Part shown: positions 1 through 9,320 of the stretch, in pieces
Numbering within the stretch: the first letter of the stretch is position 1
How the letters are laid out: each line of letters opens with the position of its first letter
Source of the DNA: Microbacterium hominis
GTDB lineage: Bacteria; Actinomycetota; Actinomycetes; Actinomycetales; Microbacteriaceae
NCBI RefSeq assembly: GCF_013282805.1
Contig: NZ_CP054038.1
Coordinates: 2,356,001-2,420,000 of the forward strand
Reading direction: 5' to 3'
DNA length: 64,000 nucleotides
Notes under the pieces: model-generated
Databases searched by the model: none
Seen by the model: the letters and a program-made list of their open reading frames with translations, nothing else
What the model was told of the DNA's origin: nothing
Made by a program: the position numbers and the translations under genes

Positions 1-210
1 GAAGAAGAAGAAGACGAGCGTGAGCGGGGTGTTGCGGGCGATCTCGGTCCAGAACGCGGCGAACGTGCGCAGCGAGCCGATGGGCGAGATGCGCATCGCA
101 GCGATGACGGTGCCGAGGATCAGCGAGGCCACACCCGAGACCGCGAGCAGCAGCAACGTCATCTGGAAGCCTTCCCAGAACGTCGGCCACAGCGACAGGT
201 ACTGTTCCAC
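1..210 (-). CDS. gluC: Glutamate/amino-acid ABC transporter permease, N-terminal part (cut by window edge)
   Basis: Membrane permease of a polar amino-acid uptake system; only the first 70 codons are in the window. The frame opens at a GTG (208-210) with a strong AGGAGG five bases upstream. The residues show a first membrane segment (MTLLLLAVSGVASLILGT) and then the conserved RNTPLTLVFFF stretch of the HisM/GlnP permease family. It follows the binding-protein gene on the same strand, giving the gluA-gluB-gluC order known from Corynebacterium, where a second permease gluD normally follows. The symbol rests on this order; the true substrate could be another amino acid. Confidence 0.85.
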   Translation of the reverse strand, partial: MEQYLSLWPTFWEGFQMTLLLLAVSGVASLILGTVIAAMRISPIGSLRTFAAFWTEIARNTPLTLVFFFF

Positions 211-237
211 TCCCCCTCCTTCCTCATGTCATGGGAG

Positions 238-279
238 CGGATGCCCCGGCACGCCGCACAGGGCGGGCCGGGGCATCCG
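238..279 (-). promoter_or_regulatory. Intercistronic stem-loop between gluB and gluC
   Basis: Two perfect 12-base arms, CGGATGCCCCGG (238-249) and CCGGGGCATCCG (268-279), enclose an 18-base loop that is itself GC-rich. The hairpin sits six bases after the gluB stop and 28 bases before the gluC start, with no U-tract. Such stems behind binding-protein genes usually protect the upstream message or cause partial termination, so more binding protein than permease is made. That role is inferred here. Confidence 0.65.
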
Positions 280-284
280 ATCGA

Positions 285-1160
285 TCAGTAGCGGTCCGGT
301 GCAGGCGGGTCGATGAACGGCAGGACGGTCCCTGCGGTCGCGTTCCACGCCTCCTCGTACGAGCCGTCCTCGTACGACTCCTCGAGCGCGTCGTTGATCC
401 ACATGCGGAAGTCGGTGTCGTCGAGCGCGAGGCCGATGCCGTACGGCTCCTCGGTGAACGGCTCGCCGACGACCTTGAACTCGCCCTCGTTCTGGGCTGC
501 CAGGCCCGCGAGGATCACGTTGTCGGTCGAGACGGCCACGACCGAGCCGTTGCGCAGCGGCTCGAGGCAGTTCGAGTAGGTGTCGGTCAGCACCGGCTCC
601 GCGCCCAGCTCTGCGAGGTTCTCGGCGGGGGTCGACCCGGTCACGGAGCAGACGGGCTGCCCGACGAGGTCTTCCTCGCTCTGGATGTCCTCGTTGTCGG
701 CGAGCACCAGGATCGACTGGCCGGCCATGTAATACGGCCCTGCGAACGAGACGACCTCCTTGCGGGTGTCGTTGATCGTGTAGGTCGCGATCACGATGTC
801 GACCTGCCCGTTCTCGATGAACGGCTCGCGGTTGGCCGAGACGGTCTCGACCCACTCGATGTTCTCCTCGGCGATGCCGAGCTTGCCGGCGAGGATCTTG
901 CCGATCTCGACGTCGAAGCCCTCGGGCACGCTCGACGGGCCCATGAGTCCGAACAGCGGCTGGTCGAACTTCGTGCCGATCGTGATGGCGCCGGCCTCGT
1001 TGAGCTCGGCCATCGTCGTGCCCTCTTCGAACGTGACCTCCTCCGGCGCGGTCGTGTCGTCGCCGCCGTCACCGGTGGTGGTGTCACCGCCCGCGCACGC
1101 CGTGAGCGCGAGCGCGCCGGCAGCCGCCAGGGCGATCAAAGGGAGTCTCAGTCGCTTCAT
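285..1160 (-). CDS. gluB: Glutamate ABC transporter substrate-binding lipoprotein
   Basis: Solute-binding protein (291 aa) that captures the amino acid outside the cell and delivers it to the permeases. The N-terminus is a lipoprotein signal: KRLR, a hydrophobic core, then the lipobox L19-T-A-C22, so the mature protein should be lipid-anchored at Cys22. A T/D/G/E-rich linker follows, and then a type 3 periplasmic-binding fold with typical stretches such as GFDVEIGKILA, DIVIATYTINDTRKEVVSFAGPYY and VCSVTGSTPAENL. The start is ATG 1158-1160 with AAAGGA upstream; the frame runs on upstream but overlaps gluA there. It lies 83 bases after gluA and is followed by a strong hairpin before gluC. The glutamate specificity is inferred from family resemblance. 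Confidence 0.9.
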   Translation of the reverse strand: MKRLRLPLIALAAAGALALTACAGGDTTTGDGGDDTTAPEEVTFEEGTTMAELNEAGAITIGTKFDQPLFGLMGPSSVPEGFDVEIGKILAGKLGIAEENIEWVETVSANREPFIENGQVDIVIATYTINDTRKEVVSFAGPYYMAGQSILVLADNEDIQSEEDLVGQPVCSVTGSTPAENLAELGAEPVLTDTYSNCLEPLRNGSVVAVSTDNVILAGLAAQNEGEFKVVGEPFTEEPYGIGLALDDTDFRMWINDALEESYEDGSYEEAWNATAGTVLPFIDPPAPDRY

Positions 1161-1243
1161 GTCTTCGTCCTTTGCTGTGCGTGCGGGTCGCTCGTGGCGA
1201 CCCGCCTCTCGGTGCCCGGCCGTTGGGGGCGGCCGGGGGTCGT

Positions 1244-2047
1244 TCAGTGCTCCAGGATCTTCGAGAGGAAGTCCTTGGCCCTGTCGCTCTGCGGGTTGGT
1301 GAAGAACTGCTCGGGCGTGGCCTCCTCGACGATGGCGCCGTCGGCCATGAAGAGCACCCGGTCGGCCGCCTTGCGCGCGAAGCCCATCTCGTGGGTGACG
1401 ACGATCATCGTCATGCCCTCGGCCGCGAGGCCGATCATGACGTCGAGCACCTCGTTGATCATCTCGGGATCGAGGGCGCTCGTGGGCTCGTCCATCAGGA
1501 TGAGCTTCGGGTTCATCGCCAAGGAGCGCGCGATCGCGACACGCTGCTGCTGACCGCCCGAGAGCTGGTTGGGCATCTTCTGCGCCTGGTTGGCCACACC
1601 GACGCGGTCGAGCAGCTGCATCGCCTTCTCGTCGGCATCCTTCTTCTTCATGCCGCGCACCCGGATCGGGCCGAGCGTCACGTTCTCGAGCACCGTCTTG
1701 TGTGCGAAGAGATTGAAGGACTGGAACACCATGCCCACGTCCGCACGCAGCCGGGCGAGCCCTCGGCCCTCCTCGGGCAACGGCTCGCCGTCGATCGTGA
1801 TCGTGCCGGAGTCGATCGTCTCGAGGCGGTTGATGGCGCGGCACAGCGTCGACTTGCCCGAGCCCGACGGGCCGATCACGACCACCACCTCGCCGCGGGT
1901 CACGACGGTGTTGATATCGCGGAGCACGTGGAGTTCGCCGAAGTGCTTGTCGACGTGCTCCACGACGACCAACGGCTCGCCGCGGCGCACGTTGATGTTC
2001 GAGGTGCGAGGCGCGGCAGCGGGGGCATCAGGAGTCGCCATGTCCAC
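1244..2047 (-). CDS. gluA: Glutamate ABC transporter ATP-binding protein
   Basis: ATPase that powers the amino-acid importer. It shows Walker A (GPSGSGKST), the ABC signature (LSGGQQQR), Walker B followed by [12 protein letters not shown], and the switch histidine in VVTHEMGFA, which places it in the GlnQ/GluA family; the length (267 aa) fits. Two starts are possible: GTG 2045-2047 and ATG 2039-2041. Neither has a clear ribosome-binding site. A TAGTGT hexamer at 2048-2053 would put transcription start at or next to the start codon, so the message may be leaderless. It is the first gene of the gluABC cluster and is separated by 76 bases from the rRNA methyltransferase gene upstream. Confidence 0.93.
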   Translation of the reverse strand: MDMATPDAPAAAPRTSNINVRRGEPLVVVEHVDKHFGELHVLRDINTVVTRGEVVVVIGPSGSGKSTLCRAINRLETIDSGTITIDGEPLPEEGRGLARLRADVGMVFQSFNLFAHKTVLENVTLGPIRVRGMKKKDADEKAMQLLDRVGVANQAQKMPNQLSGGQQQRVAIARSLAMNPKLILMDEPTSALDPEMINEVLDVMIGLAAEGMTMIVVTHEMGFARKAADRVLFMADGAIVEEATPEQFFTNPQSDRAKDFLSKILEH

Positions 2048-2123
2048 ACACTATTGCCGCGCTCGGCGCGACCCCAGGGGGATTGCCCCGACCTTTACCG
2101 ATCTGTAACAGACTCGGAATCGA

Positions 2124-2930
2124 TCAGGTCGCCGCAGCGGCGCGCTGCGCGAAGGCCGTCTCGTACAGGCAGACGCTCGCCGCAGTGGCCAGATTGAGCG
2201 ATTCCGCCTGACCGTAGATCGGGAGCTTCAGCGAGGCATCTACAAGTCCGAGCGCGTGTTCGTCGAGACCGCGCGCCTCATTGCCGAACAGCCACGCGGT
2301 CGGCGCGGCGAGCTGGGCGCGCTCGGCCAGGAAGTCTCCGCCGCCGACGTCGGCGGCGACCACGCGCACCCCGGCCGCGTGCGCGCGCTCGACCACGGTC
2401 GGCAGCTCCGCACCCACGGCGATCGGGAGGTGGAACAGAGAGCCGGTGGTCGAGCGCACCACCTTGGGGTTGTACGGATCGACCGTGCGGCCGGTCAGGA
2501 TGACCGCGTCGGCCCCGGAGGCGTCGGCGGCGCGGATGATGGTGCCGAGGTTGCCCGGATCGCGGACCTCTTCGCAGATGGCGATCAGCCGAGGGGATGC
2601 CGCGAACACGTCGCGCAGCGACGTGGGGGTCTGCCGTGCGACGGCGACGATCCCCTGCGGTGTGACGGTGTCGGCCATCGCGTCGATGACGGCCTCCGTC
2701 GCGTACACGATCTCCAGGCCCGCGTCCTTCGCCGCGGCGCGCACATCGGCGTGGCGCTCCATCGCGGACGGCGTCGCGAACAGCTCGATCACCGTGTCGG
2801 GTCGCCAGGCGAGGGCCTCGCGTGCCGCCTGCGGTCCCTCGAGCAGGAACAGCCCCGTCTCCTGGCGCGCACCGCGCTTGGTCAGCTTCGCGACGGCGCG
2901 CACACGAGGGGAACGCGGGTTCTCGAGCAC
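2124..2930 (-). CDS. TrmH/SpoU-family RNA 2'-O-methyltransferase
   Basis: Probable rRNA (or tRNA) ribose methyltransferase of 268 aa using SAM through a knotted SPOUT fold. The N-terminal part (to about residue 100) is the SpoU substrate-binding domain. The three SPOUT motifs are visible: EEVRDPGNLGTIIRAADASG, WLFGNEARGLDE, and LPIYGQAESLNLATAASVCLYE. The start is GTG 2928-2930. It follows rplT on the same strand, an arrangement common in Actinobacteria, and is separated from it by a strong terminator-like hairpin. The exact target nucleotide cannot be told from sequence. Confidence 0.9.
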   Translation of the reverse strand: MLENPRSPRVRAVAKLTKRGARQETGLFLLEGPQAAREALAWRPDTVIELFATPSAMERHADVRAAAKDAGLEIVYATEAVIDAMADTVTPQGIVAVARQTPTSLRDVFAASPRLIAICEEVRDPGNLGTIIRAADASGADAVILTGRTVDPYNPKVVRSTTGSLFHLPIAVGAELPTVVERAHAAGVRVVAADVGGGDFLAERAQLAAPTAWLFGNEARGLDEHALGLVDASLKLPIYGQAESLNLATAASVCLYETAFAQRAAAAT

Positions 2931-2966
2931 ACGCTCAGTCTAGGGTGGCCGCGCGCCGGAACGCGC

Positions 2967-2998
2967 GAAGGGCGCCCTCCGCGAGGAGGGCGCCCTTC
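2967..2998 (-). terminator. Hairpin terminator after the infC-rpmI-rplT operon
   Basis: A perfect 14-base stem, GAAGGGCGCCCTCC (2967-2980) and GGAGGGCGCCCTTC (2985-2998), closes a GCGA tetraloop. It starts 21 bases after the rplT stop. No clear U-run follows, as is usual for actinobacterial terminators. Read-through could still feed the methyltransferase gene. Confidence 0.75.
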
Positions 2999-3019
2999 GG
3001 GGTGTCGTGGTGCCGAGAC

Positions 3020-3403
3020 TCAGGCGCTCTTGGGAGCGTTGACGTTCTCGGGCAGCGCGCCCTTGGCGGTCGCGACGAGCGAGGCGAAGACGGCCGGCTC
3101 GTTCACGGCCAGCTCCGCCAGCATGCGGCGGTCGACCTGCACACCCGCGAGGCCGAGGCCCTGGATGAAGCGGTTGTACGTGATGCCGTTCTGACGGGCG
3201 GCGGCGTTGATGCGCTGGATCCACAGGCGGCGGAAGTCGCCCTTGCGCTTGCGACGGTCGCGGTACGCGTAGACGAGCGAGTGGGTGACCTGCTCCTTCG
3301 CCTTGCGGTACAGGCGCGAGCGCTGCCCGCGGTAACCGGATGCGCGCTCGAGGATGACGCGACGCTTCTTGTGGGCGTTGACAGCCCGCTTGACTCTAGC
3401 CAT
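3020..3403 (-). CDS. rplT: 50S ribosomal protein L20
   Basis: L20 (127 aa) is an early 23S rRNA assembly protein. The start [15 protein letters not shown] and the stretches [36 protein letters not shown] and NRFIQGL are diagnostic, and the length is slightly above the usual 117-120 aa because of a short C-terminal tail. It is the last gene of infC-rpmI-rplT. In other bacteria L20 represses its own operon by binding the mRNA; the infC-rpmI gap here holds repeated hairpins that could serve this. Confidence 0.98.
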   Translation of the reverse strand: MARVKRAVNAHKKRRVILERASGYRGQRSRLYRKAKEQVTHSLVYAYRDRRKRKGDFRRLWIQRINAAARQNGITYNRFIQGLGLAGVQVDRRMLAELAVNEPAVFASLVATAKGALPENVNAPKSA

Positions 3404-3436
3404 TTCGTTTCGTTCCTATTCGGTGCGTCGGCGCGA

Positions 3437-3631
3437 TCAGCGGCCGAGGAGCTTCTTGGCGACCTTGGCGTCACCCGGTGCGAGCACCTGGTCCTGCGAC
3501 AGGCGGCGGGTGCGCTTCGTGGGCTTGCCCTCGAAGTTGTGGCGCAGGTTGGCCTGCTGCTTCATGATCTTCCCGCTGCCGGTGACCTTGAAGCGCTTCT
3601 TGGCGCCCGAATGCGTCTTCTGCTTCGGCAT
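3437..3631 (-). CDS. rpmI: 50S ribosomal protein L35
   Basis: L35 (64 aa), a small basic protein of the large subunit. [22 protein letters not shown] at the N-terminus and the [17 protein letters not shown] segment are characteristic, and the length is typical. It lies between infC (91-base gap) and rplT (33-base gap) on the same strand, so the three genes are likely one transcript. Confidence 0.98.
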   Translation of the reverse strand: MPKQKTHSGAKKRFKVTGSGKIMKQQANLRHNFEGKPTKRTRRLSQDQVLAPGDAKVAKKLLGR

Positions 3632-3674
3632 CTTCTCGTTCCTTATCGATTTCGCCCTACGGGCTGGGGTGTTT

Positions 3675-3718
3675 CCCGCACGGCGGGAGTCGGTGTCCCG
3701 CCGGGGCGGGAGTCTGTG
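3675..3718 (-). promoter_or_regulatory. Tandem hairpins with a direct repeat between infC and rpmI
   Basis: The infC-rpmI gap holds two adjacent small stems: CCCGC/GCGGG (3675-3679 with 3683-3687) and TCCCGCC/GGCGGGA (3696-3702 with 3705-3711). They overlap a direct repeat, GGCGGGAGTCGGTG at 3682-3695 and GGCGGGAGTCTGTG at 3705-3718, with one mismatch. The right arms of both stems lie in equivalent copies of the repeat, so alternative pairings are possible. A regulatory role for L20 or for RNA processing is inferred only from position. Confidence 0.4.
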
Positions 3719-3722
3719 GGGC

Positions 3723-4340
3723 CTACTCGGCGGGCGCCGGGTCGGCCGATTCTGCGGAGCCGCTGCGGGCGGACCGTGCCGCCTCCTTGTTCGCCGCGCG
3801 CTGGGCGTTCTGCTCCGTCTTCACCTCGGACTTGTTCTTGTGCGGTGCGACCACCATCACCATGTTGCGACCGTCGATCGTCGGGTTGGACTCGACGGTG
3901 CCGAACTCGGCGACGTCCTCAGCGAACTTGCGCAGCAGGCGCACACCCTGCTCGGGGCGCGACTGCTCGCGGCCGCGGAACAGGATCATCGCCTTCACCT
4001 TGTCGCCGGACTTCAGGAAGCCCTCGGCGCGCTTGAGCTTGGTGATGTAGTCGTGCGCTTCGATCTTCAGCCGGAAGCGGACCTCCTTGAGGACCGTGTT
4101 CGCCTGGTTGCGGCGGGCTTCCTTGGCCTTCTGAGCGGCCTCGTACTTGAACTTCCCGTAATCCATGATCTTGACGACGGGAGGCTTCGAGTTGGGGGCC
4201 ACCTCGACCAGGTCGAGATCGGCCTCCTGAGCCAGACGCTGCGCAACTTCGATGCGGACGACGCCGACCTGTTCACCGTTGGGACCGACGAGTCGGACCT
4301 CGGGAACGCGGATGCGCTCATTGGTGCGGGGATCGCTGAT
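3723..4340 (-). CDS. infC: Translation initiation factor IF-3, with an ATC start codon
   Basis: IF-3 (205 aa) binds the 30S subunit and rejects wrong start codons and initiator mismatches. The N-terminal domain ([19 protein letters not shown]) and C-terminal domain ([47 protein letters not shown]) are both complete. An A/S/E-rich tail follows. No ATG, GTG or TTG occurs in frame between the conserved N-terminus and at least 4460, nor early inside it. AAGAGGAG lies six bases before the ATC codon at 4338-4340, which gives the length expected for the family. Non-AUG infC starts (AUU in E. coli) let IF-3 repress its own translation, so the same control is likely here. Confidence 0.93.
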   Translation of the reverse strand: MSDPRTNERIRVPEVRLVGPNGEQVGVVRIEVAQRLAQEADLDLVEVAPNSKPPVVKIMDYGKFKYEAAQKAKEARRNQANTVLKEVRFRLKIEAHDYITKLKRAEGFLKSGDKVKAMILFRGREQSRPEQGVRLLRKFAEDVAEFGTVESNPTIDGRNMVMVVAPHKNKSEVKTEQNAQRAANKEAARSARSGSAESADPAPAE

Positions 4341-4596
4341 GCGGAACTCCTCTTGTGCGGATGCTGCGAAGACGGCGACCGCGACGCGGGTGCATCGCGG
4401 GCGGAAGAGGAGTTCATTCCACCCGACCCGACGCCAGGCGCCGGCTCTGCACCCTGACCGACTCCGTCGCAGAGCGAATCGGAGCGGAGTGCGTGGACCC
4501 GGTAGCCTGGAGCGGCAAGCGCGGGTGGGATGTGATCCTCTTTCGTTCCGGAGCAGAACGCTCCGGAGCCCGCCAAAGTCTAGCAGAAAGTACGAC
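4341..4596 (-). promoter_or_regulatory. infC leader region, shared with the divergent DUF1844 gene
   Basis: This 256-base gap must contain the promoter and 5' leader of the infC operon and the promoter of the gene starting at 4597. One clear inverted repeat is present, TCCGGAGC (4547-4554) and GCTCCGGA (4560-4567), with a five-base loop. I could not assign -35/-10 boxes with confidence. Confidence 0.4.
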
Positions 4597-4983
4597 GTGA
4601 CCACGATTCCCGGCTCCGACGACGACCGCCACGCCCGTTGGGAGGAGCAGGAGAAGGCCGCCTCGGCCGCCACGCGCGACATCGCCGACGTGCCCGCCGT
4701 GGAGGTCATCACCACCGCCGCGGTGCACCTCATGAGCGCTTCCGCGGTCAAGGTCGGCCTCGCCGACGACCCCGCCCACCAGACCGACCTCGACGAGGCG
4801 CGAAAGCTCATCAACGCCCTCGCCGGCCTCATCACCGCCGGTGCCCCCGAGATCAGCGACATGCACGCGCGGTCGCTGCGCGACGGGCTGCGTTCGCTCC
4901 AGCTGGCATTCCGCGAGGCATCCACGATCCCCGACCCGATCGGCAAGGGCCCCGGCGAGAAGTGGACCGGGCCGGTCACCTGA
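4597..4983 (+). CDS. DUF1844 domain protein
   Basis: Small soluble protein of 128 aa. The central segment ([21 protein letters not shown], then [16 protein letters not shown]) is the DUF1844 helical domain found in many Actinobacteria, often beside infC. The start is GTG 4597-4599; the ribosome-binding site is weak (AGAAAG). The acidic N-terminal 30 residues look disordered. Function is unknown. It is transcribed away from infC, and its 3' end faces the decarboxylase gene. Confidence 0.85.
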   Translation: MTTIPGSDDDRHARWEEQEKAASAATRDIADVPAVEVITTAAVHLMSASAVKVGLADDPAHQTDLDEARKLINALAGLITAGAPEISDMHARSLRDGLRSLQLAFREASTIPDPIGKGPGEKWTGPVT

Positions 4984-5019
4984 CCGGCTCTGCGTGACCA
5001 GCCGTCCCGACCGGCGGCG

Positions 5020-6411
5020 TCAGCGCAGCGCTCGCACCCCCCGCTCGACCGCGTCGACCGTGCGGCGCACCGCCTCGGCGTCGGTGCCGCGGTTGCTCAC
5101 GGCGAAGCGCACGATCGTGCGACCGTGCCACATCGACGACGACGCCCAGACCGTGCCCTCCGCGCGCAGCCACTCCCCGAGCGCAGCCGTCTCGGCGTCG
5201 TCGCGCGCCGCCAGGCACACCTGGGTGAAGACGACGTCATTGAGCACATCGATCCCGGGGATCGCACCGAACCCCGCTGCCAGGTCGGTCGCGGCGGCGA
5301 CGAGGCCATCGACCAGTCCGGCGACGCCGTCGCGGCCGAGCGCGCGCAGCGCCGCCCAGACGGTCACGCCGCGCGCGCGACGCGACAGCTCCGGCACCCG
5401 ATCCCACGGGTCGGGCACTCCGCTCGCCCCGGGCAGGTAGGCGGCCTGCACGCCCAGCGATGCGGCCATCGCGGCCCGGTCGCGCACGACCGCGACGCCG
5501 CAGTCGTACGGCACGTTGAGGGTCTTGTGGGCGTCGGTCGCCCACGAGTCGGCGCCGTCCATTCCGGCGACCAGGTGGGCATGGCGCGGCGAGGCCGCCG
5601 CCCACAGCCCGAACGCCCCGTCGACGTGCACCCACGCCCCCGCGGCGCGGGCCAGGCCGATCGCCGCCTCGAAGCCGTCGAACGCGCCCGAGTGCACGTC
5701 GCCGGCTTGGAGGGCGACCACGGTCGGCGCGTCGGGGTCGGCCGCAAGGGCCCGCTCGAGCCCCGCGACATCGATGCGCCCTTGCTCGTCGCCGCCGACG
5801 CGCTGGGGCGCCCCCATGCCGGCGATCCGCCCGGCCAGCACCACGGAGCTGTGGACCGCGTCGCCGGCGAGGAAGCGCAGCCGCGGAGCGCCCGCGAGGC
5901 CTGCGACCGCGACGTCGTGTCCGCGGCGGCGCAGCACGGTATCGCGGCCGGTCACCAGACACGACAGGTTCGCGCTGGTGGCGCCGGTGGTGAAGCCCAC
6001 GGCACTCCCCTCCGGCAGGCCGAGCAGCTCGAGGAGCCACTCCCCCGCGACCTCCTCGATCGCCGCCGTCCCCGGTGCCGTGCGGCGCGACCCGGTGTTC
6101 TGGTCCCATGCCGACACCAGCCAGTCCGCGGCGAGGGCCGCGGGATGCGCTCCGCCGATCACCAGCCCGTAGAACCGCGGCGAGCCCATCGCCATGAGGC
6201 CGGGTTCCACGGCGGCGGCCAGCTCGTCGATGACCGCGGCCGCCTCCCGCCCCGACGCCGGCAGCACGGAATCCACGCGTGCCGGCATCCCCTCGATGCC
6301 GACATCGGGGCGGATCGCCCGCTCGGCCAGCGTGTCGAGCCAGTCGTCCGCGTGGCGCTGCGCCCGCGCCAGTGCGGCCCGCATCCGCTCGCGTTCGGTC
6401 GCCTCGTCCAT
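5020..6411 (-). CDS. Pyridoxal-phosphate-dependent group II decarboxylase / aminotransferase-fold enzyme
   Basis: PLP enzyme (463 aa) of the group II amino-acid decarboxylase family (DOPA, tyrosine, glutamate decarboxylase type). It shows [20 protein letters not shown], the [12 protein letters not shown] phosphate-binding segment, the [10 protein letters not shown] aspartate region, and the Schiff-base lysine in [15 protein letters not shown]. The start ATG (6409-6411) is followed by [10 protein letters not shown]. The substrate cannot be predicted: homologues include aromatic amino-acid decarboxylases and cytosolic PLP lyases. It stands alone on the minus strand, 74 bases below the SseB gene, converging with the DUF1844 gene. 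Confidence 0.85.
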   Translation of the reverse strand: MDEATERERMRAALARAQRHADDWLDTLAERAIRPDVGIEGMPARVDSVLPASGREAAAVIDELAAAVEPGLMAMGSPRFYGLVIGGAHPAALAADWLVSAWDQNTGSRRTAPGTAAIEEVAGEWLLELLGLPEGSAVGFTTGATSANLSCLVTGRDTVLRRRGHDVAVAGLAGAPRLRFLAGDAVHSSVVLAGRIAGMGAPQRVGGDEQGRIDVAGLERALAADPDAPTVVALQAGDVHSGAFDGFEAAIGLARAAGAWVHVDGAFGLWAAASPRHAHLVAGMDGADSWATDAHKTLNVPYDCGVAVVRDRAAMAASLGVQAAYLPGASGVPDPWDRVPELSRRARGVTVWAALRALGRDGVAGLVDGLVAAATDLAAGFGAIPGIDVLNDVVFTQVCLAARDDAETAALGEWLRAEGTVWASSSMWHGRTIVRFAVSNRGTDAEAVRRTVDAVERGVRALR

Positions 6412-6485
6412 CGACCCACCCCCGCGGGCATCCTCCGCCCTCTCGCAAGAGCATGCAAGGGGTGGATGCCGCAGCGCGGCGCCGA

Positions 6486-7280
6486 TCAGGCGCGGACCAG
6501 CTTGACCTCCAGCGAGTCCACGAGCACCGCGATGCGGTCGTCGGCGGCCCAGCGCGTGGCCAGGCGCGTCAGCACGGCGTCGAGCGCGTCCTTCTCGAGC
6601 CCGTCGATGAGGTGGAGGCGCACGATCAGCTCCGGACCCCGCAGGCGCGCCGTCGGGTCGCCGGGGCCGACGGAGAGGTCGAGCACGGCCAGCTCTCCCC
6701 CGATGCTCGCCTGAAGACCCGCGTACACCTCGGGAGAGGCGAAGCTGGGCTCCCACCGCTGCCCCTGCGCGATCGCCCAGACCGCGGGGCGGCGCAGCAC
6801 GAACTCTGTCGGCGACCCCGGGTCGAGCACGATGAGATCGGTGTCGTCGCTCGAGGCGGCCAGCGCCGTGCGCATGCCGTCGGCGGGAATCGGCCGCGCC
6901 GCGGCATCCCAGCGGCTCATCGACGCCACGTCGCTGAAGACGGGCAGCACGCGACGCCCGTCGGGCGCGGCCACCGTGACGATCGACAGCTCCTGCGTCT
7001 TGTCGACCGCCAGGCCGTGCGGGCCGACGCCCTCATCGCCCTTCTCTGCGACGAGGGGAATCAGCAGGCGCGCGGACCGGTAGGCGTCGACGACGGCGTC
7101 CTGGCCGACCTCGCCGGCGCGGAAGGCGCGCAGCGCCGCGGCGAGCGCGGGGTCGGCCGAGCCGTCATCGCCGGCGTGCGGGTTCGCCTGGAAGCTGCGG
7201 CCCTCCCACGGAACCCCGGCGGAGTCGCCGTGGTGGTGGGGGCCGGCAGGGGGTTCCGGCGTCTCAGCGTCCGGCGACAT
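6486..7280 (-). CDS. SseB-family protein
   Basis: Cytoplasmic protein of 264 aa with the SseB N-terminal domain: [14 protein letters not shown], then VVAA-like strands and [13 protein letters not shown] (about residues 75-155). A histidine/proline-rich N-terminus precedes it. The ATG at 7278-7280 lies inside the end of priA, a 17-base overlap, and GAGG sits seven bases before it; longer in-frame starts would intrude deeper into priA. It is translationally coupled to the histidine genes, a pairing common in Microbacteriaceae. Its molecular role is unknown. Confidence 0.8.
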   Translation of the reverse strand: MSPDAETPEPPAGPHHHGDSAGVPWEGRSFQANPHAGDDGSADPALAAALRAFRAGEVGQDAVVDAYRSARLLIPLVAEKGDEGVGPHGLAVDKTQELSIVTVAAPDGRRVLPVFSDVASMSRWDAAARPIPADGMRTALAASSDDTDLIVLDPGSPTEFVLRRPAVWAIAQGQRWEPSFASPEVYAGLQASIGGELAVLDLSVGPGDPTARLRGPELIVRLHLIDGLEKDALDAVLTRLATRWAADDRIAVLVDSLEVKLVRA

Positions 7281-8010
7281 CCAGGGCCTCGGCGAGCGTG
7301 AAGGCGCCCGCATAGAGGGCCTTGCCCACAATCGCGCCCTCGACGCCCAGCGGGACGAGCTCGCGCAGCGCCGCGATGTCGTCGAGGCTCGAGATCCCGC
7401 CCGAGGCGACCACAGGCTTGGGCGTGCGGGCGGTCATCTGCCGCAGCAGTTCGAGGTTCGGGCCCTGCAGCGTGCCGTCCTTGGTCACGTCGGTGACGAC
7501 GTAGCGGCTGCAGCCGGCGGCCTCGAGCCGGTCGAGCACGGTCCACAGGTCGCCGCCCTCGCGGGTCCAGCCACGTGCGGCGAGCGTCGTGCCCCGCACG
7601 TCGAGGCCGACGGCGATGGCCTCGCCGTAGCGGCCGATGACGTCGGCAGCCCACTCGGGGTTCTCCAGCGCCGCCGTGCCGAGATTCACGCGCGCGGCGC
7701 CGCTTTCCAGCGCGGCCTCCAGCGAGCGGTCGTCGCGGATCCCGCCCGAGAGCTCGATCTGGACGTTCTTGTACTGACGGATCACCTTGCGCATGATCGC
7801 CGCGTTGCTGCCGCGGCCGAAGGCGGCATCCAGGTCGACGAGGTGGATCCACTCGGCGCCCTGGCGGGCCCACTCGCCGGCCGCGTCGACCGGGTCGCCG
7901 TAACTGGTCTCCGTTCCGGCTTCGCCCTGCGTGAGGCGGACGGCCTTGCCGTCGGCGACGTCGACGGCGGGCAGGAGGGTCAGCGTGGGCGTAGACGCGA
8001 AATCGTTCAT
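7264..8010 (-). CDS. priA: Bifunctional phosphoribosyl isomerase A (HisA/TrpF)
   Basis: PriA (248 aa) isomerises ProFAR in histidine synthesis and phosphoribosylanthranilate in tryptophan synthesis, as known for Actinobacteria that lack trpF. The (beta/alpha)8 barrel is complete. It has [15 protein letters not shown] with the first catalytic Asp, ELSGGIRDD, the second catalytic Asp in [14 protein letters not shown], and [10 protein letters not shown] plus [11 protein letters not shown] for the phosphates. Dual specificity is inferred from taxonomy and the close match to the PriA subgroup. It is the last enzyme gene of hisC-hisB-hisH-priA. Confidence 0.93.
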   Translation of the reverse strand: MNDFASTPTLTLLPAVDVADGKAVRLTQGEAGTETSYGDPVDAAGEWARQGAEWIHLVDLDAAFGRGSNAAIMRKVIRQYKNVQIELSGGIRDDRSLEAALESGAARVNLGTAALENPEWAADVIGRYGEAIAVGLDVRGTTLAARGWTREGGDLWTVLDRLEAAGCSRYVVTDVTKDGTLQGPNLELLRQMTARTPKPVVASGGISSLDDIAALRELVPLGVEGAIVGKALYAGAFTLAEALDVAGR

Positions 8011-8064
8011 GGCTCCTCGGGTGGCGAGATCACGGGAGCCCGCGCTCCCGGAGATGGCACGATC

Positions 8065-8715
8065 TCAGAGGGTAGCCCTGCCGAGGCCGTCGATCCAATT
8101 CGCGAGCAGCCGGATGCCCGCCTCCCCCGATTTCTCGGGGTGGAACTGCGTCGCCGACAGCGGTCCGTTCTCGACGGCGGCGATGAACGGCTCGCCGTAG
8201 GTGCACCAGGTCACGGCGGGCTGCGGGAAGGGCGGGATGACGTCGAGCGTCCACTGCTGGGCGCCGTAGGAGTGGACGAAGTAGAACCGCTCGTCCTCGA
8301 TGCCCCGGAACAGCCGCGAGCCCTCTCCGGGCGCGACGGTGTTCCAGCCCATGTGCGGCAGCACGGGGTTGTCGAGTTCGGTGACGGCGCCGGGCCACTC
8401 GCCGAGCCCGACCGTGTCGGCGCCACGTTCGACGCCGTGCTCGAAGAGCACCTGCATGCCCACGCAGATGCCCAGCACGGGACGACCACCGGCCAGACGA
8501 CGTCCGATCATTTCGTCGCCGCGGCTGGCCCGGAGGGCATCCATCACGGCGCGGAACGCGCCGACGCCGGGCACGACGAGCCCGTCGGCGTCGCGCACGA
8601 GGCCGCGGTCCGCCGTCAGCCGTGCGTCGGCTCCGGCGGCGGCGAGGGCCTTGACGGCCGAGTGGACATTGCCCGAGCCGTAGTCCAGCACGGCCACGAG
8701 CGGCTTCGAGGTCAC
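8065..8715 (-). CDS. hisH: Imidazole glycerol phosphate synthase, glutaminase subunit
   Basis: HisH (216 aa) releases ammonia from glutamine and passes it to HisF. Class I amidotransferase features are visible: the N-terminal [13 protein letters not shown], the oxyanion loop VVPGVGAFR, the nucleophile in [11 protein letters not shown], and the His-Glu pair in [11 protein letters not shown]. The start GTG (8713-8715) overlaps the hisB stop by four bases (GTGA), indicating coupled translation. hisF is not in the window. Confidence 0.96.
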   Translation of the reverse strand: MTSKPLVAVLDYGSGNVHSAVKALAAAGADARLTADRGLVRDADGLVVPGVGAFRAVMDALRASRGDEMIGRRLAGGRPVLGICVGMQVLFEHGVERGADTVGLGEWPGAVTELDNPVLPHMGWNTVAPGEGSRLFRGIEDERFYFVHSYGAQQWTLDVIPPFPQPAVTWCTYGEPFIAAVENGPLSATQFHPEKSGEAGIRLLANWIDGLGRATL

Positions 8716-9320
8716 AGGGCGCCCTTGGTGCTCGGGATGCCATCGACCAGAGGGTCGAGCGCCTTGGCCTGCCGGAACGCCCGCGCGAACGCCTTGTACT
8801 CGGCCTCGGCGATGTGGTGGGGGTCGCGGCCCGACAGCACGCGCACATGCACCGTGAGAGCGGCGTTGTAGGAGATCGCCTCGAAGGTGTGCCGCACCAG
8901 CGATCCCGTGAAGTGGCCGCCGATGAGGTGGTGCTCGAAGCCTTCCGGCTCGCCGGTGTGCACGAGGTAGGGGCGGCCGCTGATGTCGACGACGGCCTGC
9001 GCGAGCGCCTCGTCGAGCGGGACCAGGGCATCGCCGTAGCGCGAGATGCCCGACTTGTCGCCGAGCGCCTCGCGGATCGCCTGGCCCAGCACGATCGAGA
9101 TGTCCTCGACCGTGTGGTGCGCGTCGATGTCGGTGTCGCCCGAAGCGCGCACCGTGAGGTCGGTCAGCGAGTGCTTGGCGAACGCCGTCAGCATGTGGTC
9201 GAAGAACGGCACGCTGCTGTCGATGCGGCTCCGGCCCGTTCCGTCGAGATCGAGCTCCAGCTCGACCGTCGACTCGCTCGTGGCACGCCGGATCGACGCG
9301 GTGCGGTGCGTGGCGGTCAT
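8712..9320 (-). CDS. hisB: Imidazoleglycerol-phosphate dehydratase
   Basis: HisB (202 aa) removes water from IGP to give imidazole-acetol phosphate. The metal-binding motifs are intact: [33 protein letters not shown] and [11 protein letters not shown]. This is the monofunctional form without the N-terminal phosphatase domain seen in enterobacteria. It overlaps hisC by four bases (ATGA) and hisH by four. Confidence 0.97.
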   Translation of the reverse strand: MTATHRTASIRRATSESTVELELDLDGTGRSRIDSSVPFFDHMLTAFAKHSLTDLTVRASGDTDIDAHHTVEDISIVLGQAIREALGDKSGISRYGDALVPLDEALAQAVVDISGRPYLVHTGEPEGFEHHLIGGHFTGSLVRHTFEAISYNAALTVHVRVLSGRDPHHIAEAEYKAFARAFRQAKALDPLVDGIPSTKGAL

